IMG/VR virus record: IMGVR_UViG_3300034071_000951
Location: 1-20,102 of that record
DNA length: 20,102 bases
Direction: 5' to 3' (one strand)
From: a virus
The position numbers and the translations under genes are program-made. The notes below the pieces were generated by a model that worked only from the letters and a program-made list of their open reading frames with translations, did not search any database and was not told the DNA's origin. How positions within the stretch are numbered: position 1 is the first letter of the stretch; every line of letters starts with the position of its first letter. Below, one piece after another: positions 14,363 through 20,102 of this stretch.

Positions 14363-16837
14363 ATGATAACCTGGATCACTCCCGCTGGCAGTCTAGGCAT
14401 ACTCACCGAACGTATCATAGTCGATCTGCCATTGTCTGCCACTAGCGATCTTGGCGCAGTCACCATGACACTGTTGGCAGGTGCCCTGCCTAGAGGTCTC
14501 AGACTCAACAATAATGCTATTAAAGGTTCGCCTACTGAGGTCAAGGTCTACACCACCAGTAAATTTGTGATCCGAGCTTCTGATGGTGTAGACATAGAAG
14601 ACCGCACCTTCAGCATGACAGTGGACGGATCGGATGCTCCTATATGGTTAACACAAGAAGGATTCCTTAACATAGGTCCTGCTGAAGCCTACTTTGTCTT
14701 AGACAATGCTCAGGTTAACTTTCAATTAGAAGTCGCTGACACAGATTTAATCGCCGGTGATCAGTTGGAATTTTATCTAGTACCTAACGGCGGACTACTA
14801 CCTCCAGGTTTATCTCTGAGCCGAACGGGAGTAATTTCTGGTTTCACTGATCCTATATTTGCTCTAGAATATCTTAGAGATGCATCTGGAGGCTACGATA
14901 CGGCACCTTTGGATGTAGCTCCATTAGATTTCGTTGAAGCTAGATCCAACGGGTTTGATACATTTGTCTATGATTCACAATATTTTGACTACAACGAGCC
15001 CAGCCGATCACCTAGAAGACTCAGCAGAATCTACACATTTATTGTAGCTGTCACTGACGGTGTACATACAGAAACTAGATTGTTTAAGATCTATGTGGTA
15101 ACTGAAGAATTTTTACAGGCAGATAACTCCATTGTACAGGTCGATACCAATCTGTTTACATCAGATGCTAATAGCAATCGAACTCCTATATGGATTACTG
15201 AAAGTGATCTTGGGCGATTCCGAGCCAACAATTACGTAACTATTTTTCTAGATGTGTATGATCCTCCTACTTTGACTGGAACTATAACATATTTTCTATT
15301 ACCCACTAACGCAGACGGATCACTAAGTCAACTTCCCCCAGGCATGGCTCTAGACAGTGTCACTGGAGAAATAGCGGGACGTGTGCCCTATCAGGCCAGA
15401 GTATCAAGAACTTATAACTTTACTATGCGGGCTGCTAATTTTACCAGCATCTTGGCCTATTCTAATTATACACTTAAAGGCACATGGAACAACAGCACCG
15501 CTTATCTAGTCAATGATGCTGTGATATATCTAGGACTGATCTATATCTGTACTGTGGCACATCGCAATCGACTGCCCACAGATGTAGAATTCTGGATCGC
15601 GGGGGTTTCAACCGCTGACAAACAGTTCACCGTGGAAATAGTAGGCGAAATTGACAGCGCAGTAGCATGGATCACCGACAGTGATCTCGGAACTATCAAA
15701 CCTAACCAACCCAGTCAAAAATATGTTCAAGCAGAAACACTGTTGTATGGTGGTAGGGTAGGTTATGAATTTGTATCAGGTACACTGCCGCCAGGACTGA
15801 CATTTGTGCCTACGGGTGATATCCAAGGCAAGGTCAAACAGTTCGCAGATGAGGCTGGTCCAGGCCTGACTAGATTCTATGAACGTGTAGACAGTCTAGC
15901 ACCTGCAGAGGACAGTTCCACCTTGAGTAAAGATTTCACCGGTGCATTCGACGGCGGTGTAACAGGATTTGACAAAAAGTTTACATTCACTATACGAGCT
16001 CGAGACAGTGTGAACTTCGCTACTCTTAACAGAACTTTTAGTATAACAGTTGTAGCAGAAAACACTAAAACATTCGCTAATCTATATGTTAAAGCCTTCC
16101 AGACCAAGAGCAAAAGACTAGCCTGGTATAATTTTATCACAGACGTAACTATTTTCCAACCCAGTGATTTGTATAGATACGGTGATTCAAATTTTGGTGT
16201 GCAGACCGCATTACAGATCTTGGTATATGCAGGTATAGAAAGTGTAGAAGCTGTTCGCTATGTACAGAGCATGAGCAGAAATCACTATCGCAAGAGATTA
16301 CAGTTCGGAGATCTAGGTGTGGCAAAAGCCAAAGATCAACAAACTCAAGAAACTATATATGAAGTTATCTATGTCAACATTGTTGATCCTTTAGAAAAAG
16401 ATGGTCGTAGTATCAGCGGCACGGTAAATTTACCTAACAACATTAATAGTCCTGTTCTTATCAGCTATGACAGCATAAAAATTGACAGTGATATACCATT
16501 AGTCAGTGACCGAGATCATCAAAGAATATTTCCAAATAGTTTAAAAAATATGCGTAGGCGAATGGCCGACACTGGTGCTAATGATCGTGAATTTTTACCT
16601 CTCTGGATGCGTAGCATACAGGATGCTGGATCATACGAACCAGGTTATGTAAAAGCTCTGCCCCTGTGCTACTGTAATCCCGGCACAGCAATCAATGTTT
16701 TGGCCAGAATTCGGGCTAGTGGGTTTGATTTTAAAACCGTTGATTTCGTAGCAGATAGATACGTCATAGATATTGTAGACGGAGAAATAGATGATAAATA
16801 CCTTGCATTTCCGCAACGTGGAGAAAAATTACCTTGA
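14363..16837 (+). CDS. Virion protein with Ig-like (He_PIG) domains and an inserted CBM5/12-like module (824 aa)
   Basis: Four sub-domains begin with a W-[IL]-T-x-x-x-x-L motif, at Trp4, Trp95, Trp277 and Trp436. Each carries a LPPGLxxxxTGxIxG signature of putative Ig/cadherin-like (He_PIG) domains: LPRGLRLNNNAIKG (about 40), LPPGLSLSRTGVISG (about 145), LPPGMALDSVTGEIAG (about 325) and LPPGLTFVPTGDIQG (about 474). Between the third and fourth lies a compact module from Trp375 to Trp411 (AYLVNDAVIYLGLIYICTVAH), resembling carbohydrate-binding module family 5/12 as found in chitinases. The last 260 residues (from about 563, FANLYVKAFQTKSKRLAWYN) form a non-Ig domain that I know from marine T4-like virion proteins, possibly the tail attachment. 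Shine-Dalgarno AAGGTGA (14349-14355). The stop overlaps the next start by 4 nt. Probably a tail or baseplate surface protein that grips glycans. Confidence 0.83.
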   Translation: MITWITPAGSLGILTERIIVDLPLSATSDLGAVTMTLLAGALPRGLRLNNNAIKGSPTEVKVYTTSKFVIRASDGVDIEDRTFSMTVDGSDAPIWLTQEGFLNIGPAEAYFVLDNAQVNFQLEVADTDLIAGDQLEFYLVPNGGLLPPGLSLSRTGVISGFTDPIFALEYLRDASGGYDTAPLDVAPLDFVEARSNGFDTFVYDSQYFDYNEPSRSPRRLSRIYTFIVAVTDGVHTETRLFKIYVVTEEFLQADNSIVQVDTNLFTSDANSNRTPIWITESDLGRFRANNYVTIFLDVYDPPTLTGTITYFLLPTNADGSLSQLPPGMALDSVTGEIAGRVPYQARVSRTYNFTMRAANFTSILAYSNYTLKGTWNNSTAYLVNDAVIYLGLIYICTVAHRNRLPTDVEFWIAGVSTADKQFTVEIVGEIDSAVAWITDSDLGTIKPNQPSQKYVQAETLLYGGRVGYEFVSGTLPPGLTFVPTGDIQGKVKQFADEAGPGLTRFYERVDSLAPAEDSSTLSKDFTGAFDGGVTGFDKKFTFTIRARDSVNFATLNRTFSITVVAENTKTFANLYVKAFQTKSKRLAWYNFITDVTIFQPSDLYRYGDSNFGVQTALQILVYAGIESVEAVRYVQSMSRNHYRKRLQFGDLGVAKAKDQQTQETIYEVIYVNIVDPLEKDGRSISGTVNLPNNINSPVLISYDSIKIDSDIPLVSDRDHQRIFPNSLKNMRRRMADTGANDREFLPLWMRSIQDAGSYEPGYVKALPLCYCNPGTAINVLARIRASGFDFKTVDFVADRYVIDIVDGEIDDKYLAFPQRGEKLP
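16794..16801 (+). promoter_or_regulatory. Late-promoter-like element ATAAATAC
   Basis: GATAAATAC within the 3' end of the Ig-like gene, 32 nt before the start at 16834. GATAAATA is one base from the T4 late promoter TATAAATA. It may serve the genes from 16834 on. Lying inside coding sequence, it could be chance. Confidence 0.4.
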
Positions 16838-17415
16838 CAAGCCTTATCAATTTCGCAGCAATAAATGAAAACTTTCCTGTAGCTGGACAGGACAATGATA
16901 CACAGGTATTCAGAGATAACTTTGATACCATAAAAACCAACTTTTCAGCAGCCAAAACTGAAATTGAAGATCTACAGGATAATGTGGCCCGCACCGACGT
17001 TGACAGTGATTTTAACTATAATGTGGCCACTGCTATCACTCTACAAGACGCATACTTCCGTAAAAAAGATTATGGTGCTACAATAATAGTAGGAACCCAG
17101 GAGGTCAGTTTTAAACAGGCCATGTATCACATCATAAAGTTTGGTACTAACTGTGCTATTGAATTAACAGAGTTTCCTACCGCTGCGGTAGATGTAACCG
17201 GGCTTGGACAGGTAGGTAAAGCTACTCTTGAACTCTACGGCGATGGTACCGCAAGGACCATCACATTCACTCTAACAGGTAGTACTGTGTTGAAAAAGTC
17301 CCCAGGATTTCCTGGCAGTCTCACTGTTACGTCTGCTACCAATCCTGTGATCATCGAAGTTTGGCAACACAGCGAAGCCATTATATTTCTTAACTATCTA
17401 GGCGCATACAGCTAA
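16834..17415 (+). CDS. Virion-associated protein with degenerate docking signature (193 aa)
   Basis: N-terminal INENFPVAGQDNDTQVFRDN then FDTIKTNF (residues 10-37) gives R27-x-x-F30-x-x-I33-K34-x-N36-F37, the same spacing as R21/F24/V27/N28/N30/F31 in the fibre proteins. A short helical AAKTEIEDLQDNV follows. The C-terminal half is predicted beta (LELYGDGTARTITFTLTG, ending IIFLNYLGAYS). Similar proteins occur next to the Ig-like gene in marine T4-like phages, without known function. The start is taken as TTG at 16834, in a TTGA overlap with the previous stop and with GGAG (16820-16823) 10 nt upstream. No ATG is available before the conserved region. Confidence 0.78.
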   Translation: MTSLINFAAINENFPVAGQDNDTQVFRDNFDTIKTNFSAAKTEIEDLQDNVARTDVDSDFNYNVATAITLQDAYFRKKDYGATIIVGTQEVSFKQAMYHIIKFGTNCAIELTEFPTAAVDVTGLGQVGKATLELYGDGTARTITFTLTGSTVLKKSPGFPGSLTVTSATNPVIIEVWQHSEAIIFLNYLGAYS

Positions 17416-17645
17416 TGTTTCATCCTTTAGAAAGTGATTTGAGCCTGCTAAAAGATCAGGATGTTGAACTCAAACTGATCGAATTGAACAAAAAATACCA
17501 CACAGCGGCCCGTTTGGGCAGTAGAGATCTCTTGACACAGCTATCAACTTTCATTACAATATATAGACAGGAACTTGCTAAAAGGCATGCAGACAAAATG
17601 AAAAGCACAGATAGCGATCTAGGTCAATTGATCAATGTTGATTAA
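17415..17645 (+). CDS. Small protein of unknown function (76 aa)
   Basis: Mostly helical by eye, charged, with no Cys and no membrane segment. The ATG overlaps the previous stop by one base (TAATG) and has no clear Shine-Dalgarno, so translation is probably coupled. The 3' end overlaps the DnaE-like gene by 11 nt. I recall short proteins of this type in the same position in marine T4-like phages but know no function. Its position, between virion and replication-support genes, does not decide its role. Confidence 0.65.
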   Translation: MFHPLESDLSLLKDQDVELKLIELNKKYHTAARLGSRDLLTQLSTFITIYRQELAKRHADKMKSTDSDLGQLINVD

Positions 17646-18108
17646 TAACTCCACTGAACAACTGATACAAGGTATTCTCAAACACGGTCCGGACATACTG
17701 GAACATTGTCAAACTTCTGATGATCTAAGTCAATACATAGATCAACTTCAAAAAGAACATCTGCATTATCCCGTCCCTCCAAAAGACATCGATCCAACAT
17801 ATTGGTTTATTCCTGAAAGTTACAGGACCGTGGATATACAAGATTGGTTATATCAAAGGTGTCCTATCCAGAACCGAGATAGATTAAACAAAGAATTAGA
17901 ACTGTTTCGCCAACACGATATGATTCCTATGCTGCGAACCATGAAATACATCGTGGATACTCTTAGAGCCAACAATGTAGTTTGGGGAGTAGGTCGAGGC
18001 AGTTCTGTGGCCAGTTATGTGCTTCATATCATAGGGGTGCATAAGATAGACCCGATTAAATACAACATACCAATAGAAGAATTCTTTAAGGAGAAACAAA
18101 ATGGGTAG
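17635..18108 (+). CDS. DnaE-like fragment (bacterial DNA polymerase III alpha subunit, palm region only)
   Basis: 157 aa. Residues 91-150 follow the C-family polymerase alpha subunit just before its active site: FRQHDMIPMLRTMKYIVD, then NNVVWGVGRGSSVASYVL (113-130), containing the GRGSS motif of the nucleotide-binding palm, then GVHKIDPIKYNIPIEEFF (134-151), as in DPIKYNLxFERFL of DnaE. The protein stops exactly where the catalytic PDxDxD motif should follow, so it cannot be a complete polymerase. No PHP domain, fingers or beta-binding region is present. No continuation is visible in another frame; the next gene begins at 18101. Such fragments are known in marine T4-like phages, which also carry a B-family gp43. 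A regulatory or primer/template-binding role is a guess. Confidence 0.78.
   Translation: MLINNSTEQLIQGILKHGPDILEHCQTSDDLSQYIDQLQKEHLHYPVPPKDIDPTYWFIPESYRTVDIQDWLYQRCPIQNRDRLNKELELFRQHDMIPMLRTMKYIVDTLRANNVVWGVGRGSSVASYVLHIIGVHKIDPIKYNIPIEEFFKEKQNG
18056..18063 (+). promoter_or_regulatory. Weak late-promoter-like element TTAAATAC
   Basis: TTAAATAC inside the DnaE-like gene, 37 nt before the ATG at 18101. It fits the NTAAATAY pattern but lies in coding sequence. An identical TTAAATAC at 806-813 inside uvdE has no gene start after it, so this site may be chance. Confidence 0.25.
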
Positions 18109-18331
18109 AACTTATACCAGTGTTAGAGGTAAAGAGATTGACATGGAGAAATTATCTCTACGCAATGAAAAAACACCAGCTGTCGGCAACATGCGAGTTA
18201 ATGCTCGTGGCGATGAGCTAGGTGAAGGTGGCAAAATCGTCCGTACTAGGGAACAGGTCCTTCAGGATTTCTATGCGCAGAATCCCAGTGCTCAGCATGA
18301 AGAAGTAGCAGTACGTGGTAATAAAAAGTAA
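18101..18331 (+). CDS. Small conserved phage protein of unknown function (76 aa)
   Basis: Starts GRTYTSVRGKEIDMEKLS and includes NMRVNARGDELGEGGKIVRT (residues 27-46) and REQVLQDFYAQNP. It is Arg/Gly-rich, polar and probably largely unstructured, with no membrane segment. I recall very similar small proteins (pattern VGNxxVNARGDxLGxGG) in marine T4-like phages; the function is unknown to me. Strong Shine-Dalgarno AAGGAG (18089-18094) lies 6 nt before the ATG, inside the end of the DnaE-like gene, which it overlaps by 8 nt. The strong ribosome site suggests higher expression than its neighbours. Confidence 0.72.
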   Translation: MGRTYTSVRGKEIDMEKLSLRNEKTPAVGNMRVNARGDELGEGGKIVRTREQVLQDFYAQNPSAQHEEVAVRGNKK

Positions 18332-18334
18332 TCT

Positions 18335-18757
18335 ATGACTACATCATTCGAAGCACGAAAAATGCAGGTCCGACCGTTGAGCCAAGACATATTGGTGCAC
18401 GGTATGGACATGGGGGAGCAGACAACTGCTGCAGGTATAGTGATCCACAGCGACGATGGCAAAGCTCATGGTGTTAAACCGCGTTGGGCACAGGTCTATA
18501 AAGTAGGTGCTAGTTGTAAACTGGATGTTGAGCCAGGTCAATGGATACTGATTGAACACGGTCGCTGGACCCGCAAGATCAAGATCGACGACGGTGAAAG
18601 CGTCAAAGAAGTCCAGAAAGTTGAAGTTTCTGCTGTGATAGCTGTCACAGATCAAAAGCCCAATGATTTCTATATAGGTCAAGAATTCTCCAATGGATCT
18701 AGCATGAACATCAGTCCGCAAGATTTCCTACCTGGAAACATGTCCAAGATCAGCTAA
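18335..18757 (+). CDS. GroES-like co-chaperonin (functional analogue of T4 gp31)
   Basis: 140 aa. It would cap the host GroEL ring and help fold phage proteins such as the capsid protein. Residues 10-85 follow the Cpn10 fold: MQVRPLSQDILVHG (10-23), a mobile loop MDMGEQTTAAGIVIHSDD (24-41) ending in the hydrophobic tripeptide Ile-Val-Ile (35-37) that corresponds to the GroEL-binding IVL of GroES, then WAQVYKVG (51-58) and VEPGQWILIEHGRW (65-78). After residue 105 it has a 35-residue extension not seen in bacterial GroES (about 97 aa), with FYIGQEFSNGSSMN. The start lies 3 nt after the previous stop with no good Shine-Dalgarno, so coupling is likely. T4 gp31 is the known precedent for phage co-chaperonins. 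Confidence 0.82.
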   Translation: MTTSFEARKMQVRPLSQDILVHGMDMGEQTTAAGIVIHSDDGKAHGVKPRWAQVYKVGASCKLDVEPGQWILIEHGRWTRKIKIDDGESVKEVQKVEVSAVIAVTDQKPNDFYIGQEFSNGSSMNISPQDFLPGNMSKIS

Positions 18758-18996
18758 TGGGTTTCCGTAAAAGTTGGGACGTGGCAGATATATCAACTCA
18801 ACTGCATGCTCTGGCTAGAGAATGCAGCAGTCCATACAACGACGGATTCACTGCCTTCTATGCCAAGCAGGATCTATATCAAATCAAATCTATCGTAGAC
18901 ACTGCATTGGCAGAATCTCCAGACTTCGGAGATTTGGAGAAGGACTGGTTGCAGGAACAGGAAAAAAAGCGTATCATTAAGATATTAAAGTCTTAA
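18757..18996 (+). CDS. Small protein of unknown function (79 aa)
   Basis: Begins GFRKSWDVADISTQLHALA and ends WLQEQEKKRIIKILKS. Largely helical by eye, charged at the C-terminus, with no membrane segment or Cys pair. Its ATG shares one base with the previous stop (TAATG) and lacks a Shine-Dalgarno, so it probably depends on translation of the GroES-like gene. Small helical proteins of this kind occur in the same gene run in related marine phages; no function is known to me. Confidence 0.65.
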   Translation: MGFRKSWDVADISTQLHALARECSSPYNDGFTAFYAKQDLYQIKSIVDTALAESPDFGDLEKDWLQEQEKKRIIKILKS

Positions 18997-19005
18997 GGAG
19001 ATACT

Positions 19006-19377
19006 ATGACTAACCCCTTTCGCGATCAAGCGAAATTCATGACAGCCTGTGATCAGACAGTAGACAGTTGGAATCATAGTCAGTTTAATCTCTACGTTAA
19101 TTTAATTGACGAAGAAGCCGAAGAATTAAAAGAAGCGATCAATAACTGCGACAGTGTGGAAATATTAGATGCACTAACTGACATCTTAGTGGTCACTATT
19201 GGTGCCATTCACTCAATGGGAGCAGATGCAGAAGGTGCATGGAAAGAAGTTATGCAGACAAACTTTGCTAAAATTGATCACGAAACCGGCAAGGTTCGCA
19301 AGCGTGAAGATGGCAAAGTACTAAAGCCATTAGGATGGACACCCCCTAATCTCAAAGAATTTGTGGAGAAAAAATGA
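19006..19377 (+). CDS. MazG-like nucleotide pyrophosphohydrolase
   Basis: Predicted all-alpha NTP pyrophosphohydrolase (MazG/HisE superfamily) that hydrolyses a nucleoside triphosphate to the monophosphate and pyrophosphate. 123 aa, a single-domain length. EExxE metal motif at 36-40 (DEEAEELKEA), and the second metal motif in VEILDALTDILV (51-62: Glu53, Asp56, Asp60). The C-terminal TNFAKIDHETGKV and EDGKVLKPLGWTPPNL are typical of the short phage and DR2231-like branch, which may act on dUTP or non-canonical nucleotides. Substrate is not decided by sequence. Shine-Dalgarno AAGGAG (18995-19000) overlaps the previous stop. The stop overlaps the clamp-loader start (ATGA), coupling it to the replication gene. 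Confidence 0.85.
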   Translation: MTNPFRDQAKFMTACDQTVDSWNHSQFNLYVNLIDEEAEELKEAINNCDSVEILDALTDILVVTIGAIHSMGADAEGAWKEVMQTNFAKIDHETGKVRKREDGKVLKPLGWTPPNLKEFVEKK

Positions 19378-20102
19378 AAGAACTATGGGTAGAGAAATAT
19401 CGTCCGAAAAAAATCAGTGAATATGTTTGGCGTGATGACAATCAACGCAAGCAGGTAGAAGCATGGATTCGAGAAAAAAGCATTCCCCATCTATTGCTGA
19501 GTGGTACTCCTGGCATAGGTAAAACCACTATGGCCAAACTGTTGATCAGTGAGATCGGTATCGAGGACTATGATGTTCTAGAAATCAATGCCAGCCGTGA
19601 GCGTGGCATAGATCTCATGAAAGAAAAGATCACAAATTTTGTCAGTATGATTCCCTTTGGTCCTTTCAAAGTAGTCTTGCTGGATGAAGCGGATCGACTG
19701 ACACCGTTTGCGCAGGATGCTCTCAAAGGTGTTATGGAAGAGTATTCTAACTTCAGTAGATTTATATTGACCTGTAATACTCCCAATATGATCGTACCTG
19801 CGATTCACAGTCGTTGCCAACAGTTTCATTTTACCAAACTGGATCAAACTGAATACACAGCCCGAGCTGCCACTGTGTTGGTCGAAGAAGGCATAGACTT
19901 TGATCTCGACACCTTAGACAACTATGTCAAGGTGGCCTATCCTGATCTGCGTAAATGTCTCAACCTTCTGCAACAGCATTCCACACAGGGCAAACTAACT
20001 ATGCCTAGCGAAAGCGATACAGGTACCCTAGAATGGAAGTTTGACATGGTAGAACTGTTTAAGGCAGGTAAGATTACAGAAGCTCGTAAGATGTTGTGTG
20101 GT
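19374..20102 (+). CDS. 44: Clamp-loader ATPase subunit (T4 gp44-like), 3' partial
   Basis: AAA+ motor subunit that loads the sliding clamp onto primed DNA at the phage replication fork; in T4 it works as a gp44/gp62 complex. The first 243 aa are present, and the T4 protein is about 319 aa, so roughly the C-terminal quarter lies beyond the window. Motifs: LWVEKYRPK at the N-terminus (4-12, typical of RFC/gp44), Walker A GTPGIGKTT (44-52), Walker B VVLLDEAD (100-107, DEAD-type), sensor 1 TCNTPN (133-138), and the SRC motif (146-148) with the arginine finger. Then YPDLRKCLNLLQ (194-205) as sensor 2-like. ATG overlaps the MazG-like stop by 4 nt. GGAG (19365-19368) precedes it. gp62 and clamp genes would be expected downstream. 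Confidence 0.95.
   Translation, partial: MKELWVEKYRPKKISEYVWRDDNQRKQVEAWIREKSIPHLLLSGTPGIGKTTMAKLLISEIGIEDYDVLEINASRERGIDLMKEKITNFVSMIPFGPFKVVLLDEADRLTPFAQDALKGVMEEYSNFSRFILTCNTPNMIVPAIHSRCQQFHFTKLDQTEYTARAATVLVEEGIDFDLDTLDNYVKVAYPDLRKCLNLLQQHSTQGKLTMPSESDTGTLEWKFDMVELFKAGKITEARKMLCG

Noticed and set aside
17635-18331. Frameshifted full DnaE polymerase
   Set aside because: After the DnaE-like fragment stops, no frame continues with a PDxDxD motif or other DnaE sequence; the next gene has its own strong Shine-Dalgarno and an unrelated product.
18344-18721. A 125-residue minus-strand frame opposite the GroES-like gene
   Set aside because: The plus strand encodes a clear Cpn10 fold in a coupled operon; the minus-strand product has no family features.
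1-20102. Apparent abundance of CTAG, a tetramer often avoided in bacteria
   Set aside because: My by-eye count is about 80, close to what base composition at about 42% GC would give (about 75). It is not enriched; only the usual avoidance is absent, which is weak evidence.
1-20102. tRNA genes, CRISPR arrays, insertion sequences, att sites
   Set aside because: No cloverleaf-like sequence, no regularly spaced repeats outside coding frames, and no transposase or integrase were found. All non-coding gaps are below about 75 nt.

Overview
This window looks like part of a tailed-phage genome of the T4-like myovirus kind, most likely from a marine or other aquatic virus. The evidence is gene content: a T4 gp44-type clamp-loader ATPase, a GroES-like co-chaperonin, a MazG-type pyrophosphohydrolase, a short DnaE-like fragment, a UvdE-type UV endonuclease, and a large block of tail-fibre or virion proteins of the type known from marine T4-like phages. 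Genes are packed almost end to end, with 1-11 nt overlaps or gaps. There are no tRNAs, no CRISPR array, no insertion sequence and no intergenic stretch above about 75 nt. GC is roughly 42% by eye. The host cannot be named from this window, and no photosynthesis genes or other cyanophage markers are present.

Layout. (1) 1-1777, plus strand: the 3' part of a DxD glycosyltransferase, then uvdE, which has its own sigma70-like promoter. (2) 1731-2354, minus strand: a small membrane protein with two dockerin/EF-hand calcium loops and a Lys/Ala-rich tail, and a small zinc-ribbon protein. The membrane-protein gene overlaps the end of uvdE tail to tail by 47 nt. (3) 2426-17415, plus strand: a 15 kb virion/fibre cassette of seven genes. 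These are a 2479-aa mosaic fibre, a 696-aa fibre with 16-residue beta-roll repeats, a 456-aa fibre, a 130-aa lectin-like tip candidate, a 191-aa fibre-like protein, an 824-aa Ig-like protein with an inserted CBM5/12-like module, and a 193-aa protein. Five of the seven carry the same short N-terminal signature at fixed spacing, suggesting a common docking or trimer-starting module. (4) 17415-20102, plus strand: a tightly coupled run of small genes (76-aa unknown, DnaE-like fragment, 76-aa unknown, GroES-like, 79-aa unknown, MazG-like) leading into the clamp loader, which runs off the window.

Regulation. A motif NTAAATAY, containing the TAAATA core of the T4 late promoter TATAAATA, sits 17-37 nt upstream of five gene starts in the correct orientation, and directly against a sixth. 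It divides the cassette into plausible late transcription units starting at 2426, 13775 and 16834, plus a minus-strand unit starting at 2042. uvdE instead has a near-perfect sigma70 promoter whose predicted start point falls on the ATG, so it may be an early, leaderless message.

How it fits together: the window joins virion adsorption functions (fibres and tip, with a glycosyltransferase nearby) to functions that support replication and assembly (clamp loader, nucleotide clean-up, DNA repair, protein folding). The main points of interest are the shared docking signature, the recent 66-bp in-frame duplication inside the giant fibre, the lectin-like tip gene, the catalytically incomplete DnaE fragment, the membrane-anchored dockerin-like protein, and the two candidate leaderless genes.
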